64,000 nt of DNA from Sclerotinia nivalis (GCA_029531795.1 JAPEIS010000015.1:1860001-1924000), one strand, 5' to 3'. Counted from the stretch's first letter, positions 12,842 through 25,600 are shown. The notes: generated from the letters alone by a model not told the origin. Numbers and translations are program-made.

Positions 12842-13090
12842 TTGATAATCCCAAAATGATATAAATATCTTTAATCAATTCTGTAATATTGAAGAAATCT
12901 TTTTTATTCAAACTAATTTGAATCTCATTTTCTTTATTAAATTCCGATTATTCATAATCGTCATCTTCAAAATCGTTATCTTCCAAATTTATTTCATTAG
13001 CTTTTTCTTCGAAATCATTGGTATTGAATTCATTATCGATTTTGAATTCAATCATTGGAGAAACGCAACGATTTCTAACAACAAGATCTG
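12842..13090 (-). pseudogene. Acidic C-terminal segment of an unidentified block-A protein
   Basis: Read leftward from about 13090, one frame gives NEFNTNDFEEKANEINLEDN and then DFEDDDYE, a stop, SEFNKENEIQISLNKKDFF and ends GLSNIL at a stop near 12842. The segment is strongly acidic, with many Asp and Glu. The same text with more decay is at 45400-45169 in block B. It may be the tail of the Trp-rich remnant upstream. Acidic, probably disordered tails are common and do not identify a family. Confidence 0.45.
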
Positions 13091-13099
13091 AAAAACATA

Positions 13100-14500
13100 G
13101 GATAGGTTAGTATATATATTTTCGATAAAAATACAAATTTGAGCATTATTTGTTAGAATATAATAAATAAAACAAACGCTTTTTAGCTATACTATTATAC
13201 TATTACAATGTTTGATATATAATGGAAACCCTACTAATTGCTTTCTGCTTACTAATACCCGCTATTATAGCAGATAAGGATTCCTATCTACAGATAAATA
13301 ATACAAAAGTTCCTTAAAAACAAATAAAATCTATATAGAAAGCCTTAACAGGTTTTGAATTGAAAGAAATTCTGATAAAAAATAATTATAAGAAAAAAAC
13401 TCGAAAATTTCTGAAAATAAAAGAGAATTTGAATTTAACGTATCAAAATACTAATTATAATTGATACAATGAATTTTATAAGTTTAATAACCTTAAATCA
13501 TCAAAAATCATCAAAATCATATTAAAATAGATAAAACTATTTAAAACTGATATTATTAGTTCAAAAAGATACCTAAATGAATTAATATTTAAAAAATGTA
13601 TATATATATTACTAAGCTTATCCCGATTAAGTTAGAAGTAGAAAAACCCAAATTTTGAACCTTTTCAATTAATACTGCTCTATTTATCCATTCCTTTTTT
13701 TATTACCAAACTTACCAATACATAATCCAAAAACTTTTAAACTCTTTTATTATTACCTTTATACAATACTACTATCTTCTCAAGATTATTCTCTATCAAA
13801 TCCTTGTAAAATAGATTTCTTTAAAGCCTCTAAATCTTCGAAACCTTTCGATCAATATAATTCATCTAACTCGGATACTCCGCTTGAATTTCCCTTCAAT
13901 GTTTTAAAGATACAATTAATAATGAAACTTATATATTATTAATTGATTTATTTGTATTTAAATTTATCGTTCTTAAATAATCCTTAACTTTATTATAGTT
14001 TTGGATTATGAATTTAGTAACAAATCAATAAAATAGATATTTTCGAGTTTTATATCTAAACAAACTGAATATAAATCAATAACTCAAGAAATGTAAATTC
14101 TAAAATATACAAAGATCTATACAAGCTTATTCTAAATTTAAAATCATCTTAGTTTTCTTTATATATATATATATACTCTCTACTATTAAACTAATAAAAA
14201 TCAACTAATATTTGATAATAGGGAATTCAAAAAATCGCTTTCTGTATTTTCACCTTACATCAAATGATCCAAAGTTCATTACTATACAGAATAGAAAACT
14301 GAAGGAATTAGAATTATATTTAAAAGTTATACAGAATGCTATTAAAAACATCAACCTGCTTAATTTCGTTCGGTATTTTATACTTACTATTATCCAATAT
14401 ATTCATTTTTCAGTTTTCTATATTGAAATAAACAAAATTGCAAACGGATTTTCTGGAACATCATTTTGTAAAGATATTATTTCAGATATCGAGAAAGTTA
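13100..14500 (-). pseudogene. Long decayed coding stretch of unknown family, block A
   Basis: A single minus frame stays readable for well over 100 codons between about 14000 and 13580. Its in-frame stops fall where Trp, Gln or Arg would fit. Examples are REIQAEYPS, stop, MNYIDRKVSKI, stop, RL, stop, RNLFYKDLIENNLEKIVVLY and DYVLVSLVIKKGMDK. The pattern is that of a real gene turned over by C-to-T and G-to-A change, not of random DNA. Upstream, to about 14500, the text is hydrophobic and less clear. The plus-strand opening at 14212-14505 is most likely its shadow. I do not recognise the protein. Confidence 0.45.
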
Positions 14501-15982
14501 TATAAACTACTGTTTTTTTGAAGTTCAAGAAACTTTATAACAAATTTTAGATTGTTTTTAGTTAGAAAGAAATAATAAATAATAATCGCTTATAAATAGA
14601 ACATCTTGATTATAATTGATAAATATATTGATAAAATGATACCAATAAAGAATTATTAAACGTTTTGTAATTGATAGAAAAGAATATATTATAATAGATT
14701 TATCATAGGAATTTTTTTTCTGATATAATATTAGATAACTAATAGAATTCAAAACTTTTTATAATATTCTAAAAATATATTTAAATTTATAAAATAAAAA
14801 TTTGTGAATTGTTATTTATCAATTATATTTGTTTTATATACTTATATAGTAATCACTAGAATATATTTGTATAATCAATATTGAAATATATATAGTAATT
14901 ATAATCCCTTAATAATTAAAAACATTTTCTTTATTTTCTTTATATCTTTATATATATTCCTTTGTATATATTATAATCTACTTTTTTGTATATTATAATT
15001 TCGATTCCCCTATTTGAATATATCAAATATATCTTTTTTATTTCTTCAATATTTAATACAATAATAATAGAAGTTTTACTTCAAATAGTATAATTTTACT
15101 TGATTTCTAAGTTTATTAATAAAAGAAATACCTTATTCCATTTTTTTATATAATATCTTATACCTTTAGTATTTTAAATTTGAAGATTTCTAATTAGTAA
15201 TTTAATATATAATTTCGTTTGAAGATATACTCTTTTCCTTTTCATTTTCTTAGTACTTTAATTTATTTAATATATTCTATTCTCTTTAAAAAGGATTACA
15301 AAATTCAAATTAGAATTAAAGCTTTAGTATAAGAAGATATACAAATAGTTTAAAGTAATGATAAGTAGATTATACTAAAGCAACTTTTATCTTTCAATTC
15401 AAGTTACTTTATTTGCTTTTTTTATTGTAAAGCAATCATTTCAAGAAATATCCCGAATCAGATTAGTATATGGTTCAGAGAGCTATTGAGATATCTGTAT
15501 TTGAATACAAAAATCAGATTCGGATTAATCAAATAGTTTTCTTTATCATTTATTAAATATATATTTCAGATTTAGTATTAATATTATAATCCTATCAAGG
15601 AGGATTTTATTAAAGATACTTTTGTATTACAATATAGATAAAAGATCTATAGAGATACCGAACTCCATTGAAGATATAAGTACTACAATAGAAGATCGTT
15701 GTAGAAGTTAATGAAATCTAGATTATTAATTGTTGTTATAGTATTTGAAGATATAATCAATTTGATCAATTAAAATAGTCAATTTGGTCAATTAATATTA
15801 AATTGAATCTAACTCTAACCAATTTACTTTAAAGAAGGATTTCATTTAGAAATTAAAGAGGTGTAGTTTTTTCTATTTCTTTTTCTTTTTATTTTATTAT
15901 AAATGAAGTTTTATAGTAAATTGAATAAAATTAAGATAATTCAAAATTATCATTTATATAGGTTTTTCAGTAAAGAAGGATA

Positions 15983-16243
15983 TCAGGAATTATATTGAAT
16001 AATTATACTGAGTAAGCAAATTGTATATAGACATATATAATTATTTTTGATCTTTCCGATATAATACTCTTCTAATTGAATTGATAAGATTCCATTGTGT
16101 TTATATTGTTGCTTTAATCTTGGCAGGTTATATATATAATTATCAGTTTTGATTCTAAGCAACAATCTACAATTTGAAATATCAATTTTATTCGAATTAA
16201 ATAAAGAGTTTACAATAACTTCAAAATACATTATAGATTTCAT
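15983..16243 (-). pseudogene. Unidentified open remnant downstream of the helicase-like stretch
   Basis: An 86-codon open stretch contains ISNCRLLLRIKTDNYIYNL and QQYKHNGILSIQLEEYYIGK. It lies about 300 bases beyond the end of the helicase-like remnant on the same strand. In block B the matching place is interrupted by a gypsy fragment (48693-49367). No family is recognised. Confidence 0.35.
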
Positions 16244-16561
16244 TCAAGGATCCCAAGTATAGAAAACTTGAAATTTTTTTATTGGTTTTATACATTAATC
16301 ATTATCTAAAGAATCTAATTTAAAATTAGTGGATAAAATTAGTAAATAAAACTACTATTAGTGAATAAAACCAATAGATAAAACGAGCAGATATATAAAT
16401 TTATGAAAATTTATGAATAAAAAATCATAATTTATTCAAAATAATAAAGTTATTATTTATTATTTTTTTTTATTAAAATTTATTCTTAGATAAGATTTTC
16501 CTCAATTTTCGATTTCTGATATATAAATTTTAATACTTTATTTTTTCTTTTTCTTAAGTTA

Positions 16562-17600
16562 TCATTAATTATTATCTTCATCATTTGCAATAACTTTGCA
16601 AGCCAATATATCAATCATCTTTTCAAACAAAAGTTTCAAAAGGAAATCCTCTTTTTGATATTCTTTATACAAAAAGAAAATGGCTCTAACAATATCCCTT
16701 TATATATTTATATATCTATATCATCTAATTGCTTGAACAATATCATTACAAGTTCAAAGTATATTAAAAAGAATAAATCTATTTGTTATTTATATATTAT
16801 AATCAATCTTTATCAAATTAATATAAGAGATGAATATATTTGTATTTTGTATAATTTGTTATTCTGTTGTTAATGATTTGGGGTTTTCTAAAAACACTTC
16901 AAAATTAAAGGTTGCGATGAGTTTATTCTGAATGCTAAGATCTTGATTATTTCAAACGATAAAATATTTAGATTTTGAGTGGAAAATATATAAATACTAG
17001 ATTATATTAATTTCAACTTTTTAGAACTAAATTTAAAGAAAACATACAAAGCGAATAAAAACAATAGAAAATGGATCGGTATATATAACAAAAAGCTTTT
17101 CTGGTTTTGCTTTATTTAGTTATTCTATTATTTCAGTAACAATTGGTTTATGTATTTCTTTTCTTTCATTCGAAGATATCTTTTTGTATAGCCTTGGGAT
17201 AATAATATCGTTATTTTCGGAATCCTCTAAATCCGATAAACTATATAATTCAATAAAGATCTTTTAACAAAACTGTTTTGTTTTATCGTTTTTTACTTCT
17301 ATAATTTTAATTTCTTCGATAAGGAGATTAATCTTGCTATTTGTAAATAACTCTTTAAGATATAAACCAAACTATAGTATATTGATTTCCTTTCGAGATG
17401 TTATCGTTCAAATACCAAATTTGTTTAAGAAATCAATCTTGATTTTAGGGGTTTTTTTAGTAGCTTTGGTTTGTGCAAATATAAAACCGAATATAGGAAA
17501 GTTAATATATAATCTATATACTCTAAAGTTAAAGTTTGTTTGAATTGAAAATAGAGTATTCAAAACTTTATCAATCCCAGTTTTAATCTTTTGCATTTCT
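16562..17600 (-). pseudogene. SNF2-like helicase C-terminal remnant (tentative)
   Basis: Minus frames give, in order: TKATKKTPKIKIDFLNKFGI; a stop where Trp fits; IHKPIVTEIIE; LFVIYTDPFSIVFIRF; YLYIFHSKSK; TNIFISYINLIKIDYNI; ITNRFILFNI; and, after a frame shift, NDIVQAIR, stop, YRYINI, stop, RDIVRAIFFLYKEY, ending EDNN at a stop. The last group resembles SNF2-family helicase motifs V and VI: I.S....G.NL..A.R.ILFD followed by QAI.R..RIGQ..-V. The family uses ATP to move along DNA. Motifs I and II were not found, and the glycine and arginine positions are partly lost, so the call is tentative. Confidence 0.4.
16999..17003. other. Empty site matching the copia-3 insertion in block B
   Basis: Block A reads actagattatattaattt here. 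Block B reads actaaatt, then copia-3, then aaattacattagttt. The 5-bp agatt of block A is the unoccupied equivalent of the aaatt target duplication flanking copia-3. This confirms both the element ends and the homology of the blocks. Confidence 0.85.
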
Positions 17601-17639
17601 TTCTTTGTTTCTTTTGTAAATGTTTTAATCTTTTCAATA

Positions 17640-20050
17640 TACTTTTCTTTTAAAGAAATAAACTTTTGTTTTTTAATAAGTTTAGATAATTGAATAATTT
17701 TTTATTTATTTATAAAGCATTTGTAGTTTTTTTAATTATTAATTTTCGAAGTAAACTAATTTGCTTTTCGCTATATCCTTTTAGCAATTGCAATATCTCT
17801 AAAGATATTTCGATTTCATATATATATATCAAGAGCTCAGTAATCTCTTCTTCAGTAATTCTCTGGTTTTTGAAGAAAGTTTTTGTTTTAAGGATGATTT
17901 CTTTGTATTTCTAAATGAATATAATTAAATTTTTTAATTGGATTCTTTTGTAGTATTAATTTAAAGCTTTCTTATCAGTATCATTTTTACCTTTAGAGCT
18001 TTTTTCATTTAATGATATCTCAGGATTTATTATAACAGATATAATAATATCAAGGTTGATAAGTTCCAAAATAATTAGAATTCCAGAAAGTCCAAAAAAG
18101 TAGGGTATACAATTAAAAGTATTCTTTTTAGATTGAATTAATTCATTTCGATAGTATCGGGTATCGTTTATTTTATCTTTAAAGAATTGAACAATATTAG
18201 TTTCAGTATATTGTATTCTGTAAAATTCGTTTTATGTTATTAATCTTCAATTTAATTTATCGATTATTTCTTTATTGGATTTATTCAATATAAATATATC
18301 AAAGCATTTAGTAACTTCCTTTGGTGAATACTTGTTTGAATTTATGAAACTTATAATTGTAATCAAAATAATAAATCGAAATCAGATTTTATCTTTATGG
18401 TTTATATATTTGCGAATATTAATCAAGCTGTTCATTTTAACGAGGACATTTTTGTTTGGATTGTAATTGTATTCAACGAAAACTATAATGTATCGTTCTT
18501 TCTCTCTTTTTTCAGATGAAGTATATTTCTTTAATTGAGTTTTCTATTATATTAGGTTTTGTTGTAAAACAGTTATAAAATATGATATATTGTAGAGTAT
18601 TGTAATAAGTCTTTTTGATATACTATTTGGTATATATAGATATTGAATATTGAAGAGGTTAGTAAAGGGATATAATATAGAAGAATATTTATTATTCTTA
18701 TCAATATATTGTATTGGTAATTTTTTGATGTAGAGTTTTGTATATTGTAATTCTGTTAGTATATAGATGTATAATCAAAGTTGTAATGTTTTTTTAAGAT
18801 TTATTTTATCTATATTAATGTCATCCGGATAGCTATATAGTATTTAATAAAGTATTTAGAATATATTATATGCTTGATAGACTTTGGAATAGAATTCGGG
18901 ATTGATTTTAGAAAGCTTGAGTTTTTTTAACAGTTTTTATGATTTGTTTTGTTTATAAAACTTACAAAATATATTCTATTTATATTCGTTATTAAGATCA
19001 AAAATATCCGAAATTTGTGATTCAATAGGAAAGCTTGTATTGTTAATGTATTTTTTTTTTTTTAGTTTTAAATATTTTAATGTATTATAATATTTTATAT
19101 TGTATTTGAGGATTCTTCAATCTTTAAATTAAATTTCTGAAATTTCATTTTATTTAAATCTTCAATGTTTGTATCTTCTTGATTATTATTGATGGTGGTA
19201 TCAGATCTTTGAGATGTGATGAATGTATTAAGTTTAGGCTTTATTGAGTATTCCATTTGAATTTTTAGCCTTTTATTTTCAGAAGATATGTTTTCATTTA
19301 GCAATTGTAATAAAAGCTTCTTTTTTGATGGTTCGGATTCTGAAAATGTTTTTATTTTTCGTTTTGAAACTCTTATATCCAATTTTATATTTTTATAGAT
19401 CTTTCCTTCAAATTGTATTTGTTTTTTGATATTAGTTTCCTTTATTAAAGAAAAATTAATGTTCGATTTTGATTGAATATCTCGAATTTCGAATTTTAAA
19501 ATAGTATTGATTATAATATTCTTTTTAATTACTTTGATAATGTTTCTAATAATGATTTGCAATTTCCTTGTATGAATTGAATCTTTAGGGTTATTAAAGA
19601 GGTAAAGTTCGTACTTTATTAGATCAAACATTTTAATCTTTTCGAAAATTGTTATAAGTTTTTCTAAGGATATATCTAATTCGGATTATTGACCAATAGG
19701 ATTTATCGAATCAAAAAGGAATGTATATAAAACATTATTCCAAATATTAATCTTTTCGTTTAAAAGTTTAAGTTTTTGAATATCGATTTCTATATTATTT
19801 ATTGCAAATATTTTTATTATAGAAGGTTCGTGATATAACGATATTGATGTTGATTCAGGATATATAGAGAATGTGGAGGGAGGTTGGTTTGATGGTTATG
19901 GTTGAGATGTAGAAGGAGATTGGTTTGGCGGTTATAGTTAAGATGCAGAGGGAGATTGGTTTGGCGGTTATGATTGAGATGCAAAATGGTAAGGAGAAGA
20001 GTAGAAGAAGATATTTTTAGTATTAGATGATGAAGTTAGGGAAGATTGAT
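17640..20050 (-). pseudogene. N-terminal part of the large block-A protein, with Pro/Gln-rich repeat
   Basis: The text begins near 20050 with a Ser- and Pro-rich segment and three 12-residue repeats (19983-19876) of type ASQP-Q-PPNQSPS, each with TAA at one Gln position. It continues through an open piece (19631-19095) containing YELYLFNNPKDSIHTRKL, FEIRDIQSKSNINF and ESEPSKKKLLLQLLNENISS. Farther on are YNPNKNVLVKMNSLINI, NSNKYSPKEV and CIPYFFGLSGI near 18470-18080. The same order recurs in block B (63972-61650). Spacing suggests it leads into the helicase-like stretch as one long protein. No domain was recognised in this part; the repeat is probably disordered. Confidence 0.4.
19876..19983 (-). 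repeat. 36-bp coding tandem repeat, three units (block A)
   Basis: Units lie at 19876-19911, 19912-19947 and 19948-19983, of type gagggagattggtttggcgg followed by ttatggttgagatgca. On the minus strand each unit codes 12 residues rich in Pro, Gln and Ser. Block B has four units (63829-63972). The higher GC of the array compared with its surroundings suggests it resisted or post-dates part of the mutation. Confidence 0.85.
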
Positions 20051-20312
20051 GTTGTTGAAATAGAAGTATATTTATAATACTATTTAAAGGATTATTATTT
20101 AAGATTAGAATCAAATCTAAAAGGTATTAAAAGTTAAATAAAATCCTTGATTTGAAGAAAACCTTATAATACTTATTATATTATAATATAATATTAGATC
20201 TTTTGAAAGTTTTTCTTTTATTTGAGTTTATTTATTAAAGATGAGTTTTAAATCTTTGTTTTAATTATTCTTCAAATGGATTGTATATTTTGATATAAAT
20301 TATAGTAGTATT

Positions 20313-20753
20313 TTATATAGAGTGGTTGGTTAAATGAGTAATTGTATTTGTAATCAAAAAAACTAATAAAGTTTTGTCTTGATTTGTTGTAAATCTTTGA
20401 ATAATAGAGTCAATATTTTGTTGAGTAAGGTGATTGTTTAATTCTATAGATATCGATATTAAAAGTTGATTTATAGATATTTTTCTAAGAATATTAAATC
20501 TTTCAACGAGTTTTGAGATTACTAAAATATAATCTTTAAAAAGTGAATCTATAATGTAAAAAGAGATAAGGGATAGATTTACAATAATTATTTTAAATAT
20601 TAATACTTTGAGTAATTTAGTAACTTGAAATAAAAAAATATAAAATTGGGAAATTCTAAAAATAATATTTATAAATGAATATAAAAAATATAGAAAGTAA
20701 AAAGTGTAAATGAAAAAAATATAAATAAAAATATTTAAAAATAAATAAAGCAA
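20313..20753 (-). pseudogene. Unidentified open remnant between block A and Plavaka-1
   Basis: This is an open stretch of 146 codons. The first 50 or so are Phe, Tyr and Ile rich and look like AT-rich filler. The rest is more protein-like, with IIDSLFKDYILVISKLVERF, LLISISIELNNHLTQQNIDS and TTNQDKTLLVFLITNTI. It reads in the same direction as the block-A proteins and could be an upstream exon or gene of that unit. Block B leaves the window before this point, so it cannot be checked. No family is recognised. Confidence 0.3.
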
Positions 20754-21133
20754 ATAGAATTATAAATAGTATTTGATTAGAAATGATAAGGGTTTTCTGA
20801 AATCTAAGTATAATACTATCAAAGAAAAAGGAAGAGTATTAGAAATCTACAGAAATTAGTTTTAGTTTTAGAAAAAGCAATATAAATCTGTTAAAGAATT
20901 TTGTAAATTTTGGAAAGGTATAAAGTCATAATGAATCTTTTTGTAGATATAAGTTTTTTATATATATATAGAAAATGAATAGATGAAATATATAGTTTTG
21001 TATAAAAAACTACAAAACAGTATTAAACTAGTTGTATTTGGAATTAGCTATTATACTCCATTATTATACTTCATTACAATACTTCATTATTATATCTATT
21101 ATTTTATTAAATACCATCATATAACTATTTAGT

Positions 21134-24100
21134 ATGATATTTTCTTGTGCATATTATTATAAACAATTGAAACAATTAAAGGGTTTAACAAATCACGAAA
21201 ATTCTTACAAAGTTTGCAAAAGACAATAGAAAGATCAGGAAAAAGAATATAATATACAATATTTAGAAGAAAAAAAGAATATTAGTGATACTTTTAATTG
21301 TATAAATGATAATATAAATATTAATAAGGTAATATCTTTGGTATCTAAATTAAAGTTATTAAATTATAAAAGCTAATATACTTTCTTAGATACTATTAAT
21401 AATCTCGAGTACGAGGATACTAAAAATATTTTTTCGCTGTTGTCTTCTATTTCAAACTCTTTCAGTTGTGATTCAATCTTATTTTGTTTTAATCATTAAA
21501 CCTTTTTCGATCACAATTTACTTTTTTATCCAAATGATAATTATATTAGTTTATCTGTAACAAATAAATACTATTACAATTTGGAAAATAATATTAGTTT
21601 TGAAGATATCGAAATAGGAGATAATATTAATAATAATATAGAAAATACTAATAATATTGATTTTAAGAATTCTACAATACAAAAGCCAATTGGCAACGAA
21701 GTATTAAAGCTATAACAAAATCTATATTCTTCAATTTCAAGAATTATATATTTATATATTTCAATAACAGAAAACTTTTATATGTAAAATGGAAAGTATA
21801 TAGTTATTGTAATTGATATTGATAGGCTCCCATCAAATTTAAAAGATGAGTTTTGGATTCAATTAAAATCTTCTTCATCTACAGAATCGGATTGGTGGGT
21901 GTCTTTCCTTTCGGAAGCAATTTACAAAATATATGTTTGGTGGTTTTGTTCAGCAATTTCGAAAGGAATAATCAATAAGTTTCTACAAGATTCTATTCTC
22001 CAATAATTGGTTTTCATTAAAAGTTATAAGCAAGTTAAAAAACTGGTTTCATAGTATTCCCTATAGTATTCCAAATTATGATGTTTGGTTGATTGATATT
22101 ATTACTTTCGAGAATATCCTAATTATACTATTTTTATTGAAGATAAAGATTCAATATCGAAGTATTGTTGATTATATTCATTTTTTGCTTAAGCATCGAT
22201 TTTTCGCTTTAGATTTGTTTTGGGTGTTGGTCTGTCAATTTAATTCAGAAGATTGTCGAATATATAGTGAAATATATATTGGAACTTGGTGATGGGATAT
22301 ACAAAAGAAGCTGTCTTTTAGAGTAATTATTGTTCTATTAATAATTGCAAGCGATAAAATACAATTAACAAAGTTGTGTGGGGATATATTTATTTGGTTT
22401 GTTTATATTATTATTGGAAATTTATTATGATAGATTAGGAGGTAGTAAAAGCTATCAAGCAAATTGCTTTTTGGATTTATTCTAATATTTAAAAAATTAA
22501 TTAAAACAATTCAACTAGAAACACTTATACAATCAAATCTTATATTTATTATGAATTACTTAAATTAATGTTAAAATGTAAATTTTTACAATTTCCTTGA
22601 ATCTATCCCCTTTTTTTTTATATTAATAAAACTAATATCTTTTTTCCAATTTTATAAATACTTTCGAAATCTGATGCTTTTTTTCATTATACAAACGATC
22701 GAGTTCGATATTGTTATTCTATTCTTGCAAATATTGTTGTTGATTATAAAAAACAAGTATTAATTATTAATATCAAAATTCTTCAATATTATATTATTTG
22801 TTAAATCCCATCAGATGATTATCAATACATCCTTCATCAATATCCTTTCTGAATATATAAACAAATGCAAAAACAAATTAGAAAACAAAAAACAAATATA
22901 AAAGTTTTGAATTATAAAAATAAACAGAAACTGAAAAATACCTTCGATTGAATTTATATACAGAATAACTTCGCTTAGTATCTTCCCCATTGTAATATTT
23001 ATGAATATATAATTATAAATATTCTTTATCAAATCCATAAAGGTTTGAATATAGATTTGATGAAATAGATTAAAGCTTTGTTTATAATCTTGTATTCAAA
23101 AATTCGAAAAATCAAAGCATTTATCAACAAAACTAAGAAAAAGTTATATTATGATATTATTGGAATTGAAAAGCTTGATACTAAATTTCGCCAAATATCC
23201 TATTTCCCAGACTTGAATCATTTCGCCTACTACAATACAATTCAACAATAAATTGATATTGAATAGAAAGATATTATATATATTTTAGTAACAATAATAA
23301 TTCCTTTGTTTTGCAATACATTAAATGCTTTGAAGTATATTAAAATTGTTGCGGATTTTGTTACTTTTATTTTATCATTTTCTTTTGATGATGAAACTTT
23401 AGATTATTTAAAGTATATATTAGAATGAATATATAAAACCAAAATTACATTTCGAAATTAACACTTTAAAGACAAATATAATTTGTTATAATAGAATTAC
23501 CCTAAATAGTATATTTTATTATATTATATTGTATATATTCATAGATTTGATAACCTTAATAAATATAATACATTTGTTTAGAAGGAAATATATAAATTCT
23601 TTCTCAAAGAGTTTTTTGATTAGATTAATAAAGAAAAAGACTTTTTAATATAATTGATTGTTTATAATATTAGACTTACAAACATATAGATTATACACAA
23701 TATACATTCTCAAACAAAATCTATAACAATATATGATTCTTAATCTTTTAATAACGAATCGATTTTTCTTTTTATTGAAATTCAAATAAAGATTACTACT
23801 ATACCAATCAATATATTAATACTGTAGAAATTCCCTTTATAATCCTAATTATTGTTTAAAATATTGGATATATTTGATAAATACAATCTTTCATTAAATA
23901 TATCAATAATTGTAAAACTAATTAATAAGTTTCTATAGCTTTCAGATTTTGTAATATCTATTACAAACTTTATTAAACAAATAAAAAAGATAATAGATAA
24001 AATTGAAGAATCTTCAAATACTTTAAATATTCACGAAAACAATCCAAACTGAGTAGAAAATTTCCCAATTCAGTTTTTTGAAAGCTTTATTTATTAAAAA

Positions 24101-24640
24101 AGATATAGAAAGAACTTTATAGATTTTAAAGAACTAAAAAACGAAAAGTTTCGTTATAATCCAAGATAGTTTTCTTTTGATGAAACTAGAAATGATTTTT
24201 GTTGAATATAGAAGAACAATTCAGAAAGTATATCAGAAGATTTTCTCAATAAACATCGTATTGAACAACTACAGATTATAATTAAGGTTTTTGATATTGA
24301 TCAATAAAATAGATATTAATCTATTCCTATATATATAAAAGCTACAATCGATTTGATAAAGATATTGGATTATAAACAATCAAGTATACTTCATAAAATA
24401 ATTAAGATTATATTTCAAAAGAGAATATAGTATTCAATTGATACTCGAATTTATCTACTAACTATTATTCTTTATAGTACCTATATTGTTTCAGTAGATT
24501 TACTAACAGTATAAGGTCAAAATAGGTATAATAAATATTTTATCAATAATTATATTGATTAAGATCAATATCAATCGTTTTATATATAGAATTGAATGGA
24601 GACTAATATAAAGTGGGTATATCAAATCGAATGAAAATAT
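21134..24640 (+). pseudogene. Plavaka-1: Plavaka-type DNA transposase remnant
   Basis: The order of motifs fits the fungal Plavaka transposase family. At the start (ATG 21134) is a C2H2-like finger, CAYYYKQLKQLKGLTNHENS, with the second Cys now Tyr. Near 21890 comes SDWWVSFLSEAIYKIYVWWF, and near 22080 VWLIDIITFE. The piece 22089-22292 has FLLKHRFFALDL, QFNSEDCRIYSEIYIGTW and then WDIQKKLSF. At about 22350 ASDKIQLTKLCGDIFIW matches ASDKTQLT...GD...WPVY. At about 22985-23045 LPHCNIYEYIIINILYQIHK matches the LPHCDIH....DLLHQLHKG block. At about 23160 IGIEKLDTKFRQISYFPDL follows. The enzyme would cut and paste its element. Numerous stops at Gln and Trp positions rule out function. Confidence 0.75.
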
Positions 24641-25045
24641 AAAAAGAAAATGGAAAAAAAATAAAAGATATATCTTTTATCAAAAGCAACAATTGAAATA
24701 ATTTAAAATGAAAGGAAAAGGAAAGTTTCGGTTAGGGCTATATTATAGAAGATCAACAAAAAGCAAATTAGAAATTAAAGAATAGAAATTATAAATTAAA
24801 AAATGAATAAACAAAATATAAAAAAATAACTCTTTTTTGATTTAGATTGATTCTATAATATAATGATTATATTTTTTGTATTGAAAATAAAATCACTATT
24901 AGTAATTTTATACTGGGTTTTATCCATTTTCATTTATAACAATATTAAAATATAATTATACAATTATTATTATATATATTAATCTACTATATTAAAGTAT
25001 ATAATATATACCTTTTAGATATATATAAATATACTATTCAAATAT
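24641..25045. other. AT-rich spacer, nothing recognised
   Basis: This lies between the end of the Plavaka-1 text and the 42-bp minisatellite. I see no coding text, terminal repeat or structured element, only TA-rich DNA. Confidence 0.5.
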
Positions 25046-25049
25046 TTCT

Positions 25050-25600
25050 TGACTTTTATCTTGGTTTTATTTATATACAAAATTATATTGCTACCGTTAT
25101 CCTAGTTTTATCTATATACGAAATCATATTACCATTAATATCTTGGTTTTATTTATATACAAAATCATATTACTATTGTTATCCCGATTTTATCTATACA
25201 CGAAATTATATTATCCCAGTTTTATCTATACACGAAATCATATTACCATTATTATCTCAGTTTTATTTATACACAAAATCATATTACCACCATTATCCCA
25301 ATTTTATTCATACACGAAATCATATTATCATTATTGTCCCGATTTTATCCATATACAAAATCATATTATTACCATTATCCCGGTTTTATCTATACACAAA
25401 ATCATATTACCATTATTATCCTAATTTTATCCATATACAAAATCATATTACCACTATTATCCCAGTTTTATCCATACACGAAATCATATTATCACTATTA
25501 TCCCGATTTTATCTATATACAAAATTATATTATACTTATTATTACAGTTTTATCTTTATACGAAATCATATTATCACTATTATCAAACTTTTGTCGAAGC
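25050..25600. repeat. 42-bp minisatellite, about 13 units
   Basis: The word aaatcatattaccattatta or a variant recurs at about 25120, 25161, 25234, 25276, 25318, 25360, 25402 and onward in steps of 42, with one short unit near 25203. Each unit contains ttttatctatacacgaaatc and ends with cccag, cccgg or cccga. It abuts the decayed RNase H end of the minus-strand gypsy element, where integrase should follow. The long openings read across it (25143-25424, 25334-25606) are artefacts of a unit length divisible by three. Confidence 0.9.

Larger units (their letters stand above)
9671..20010 (-). repeat. Block A: >10-kb unidentified repeat, first copy
   Basis: From about 9671 (gaagaataattctaatagat) this block matches 41885 onward (aaagaataattttaatagat) almost continuously to at least 20010. 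There the second copy runs off the window. Differences are mainly transitions plus repeat-number changes and insertions in copy B. Readable coding text is on the minus strand: a proline-rich repeat, a helicase-like stretch, an unidentified Trp-rich stretch and an acidic segment. I found no RT, integrase, RNase H or known transposase. It may be a large mobile element or a segmental duplication; no terminal repeats or target duplication could be fixed. Homology may extend a little left of 9671. Confidence 0.7.

Noticed and set aside
16655..16873. Plus-strand open frame also present in block B (49902-50120)
   Set aside because: Conservation in both copies is explained by the minus-strand helicase-like remnant; the opposite strand carries the better motifs.
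25050..25600. Possible CRISPR array (regularly spaced 42-bp repeat)
   Set aside because: Units are contiguous with no unique spacers, the host is evidently a fungus, and no cas-like genes are near. It is a minisatellite.
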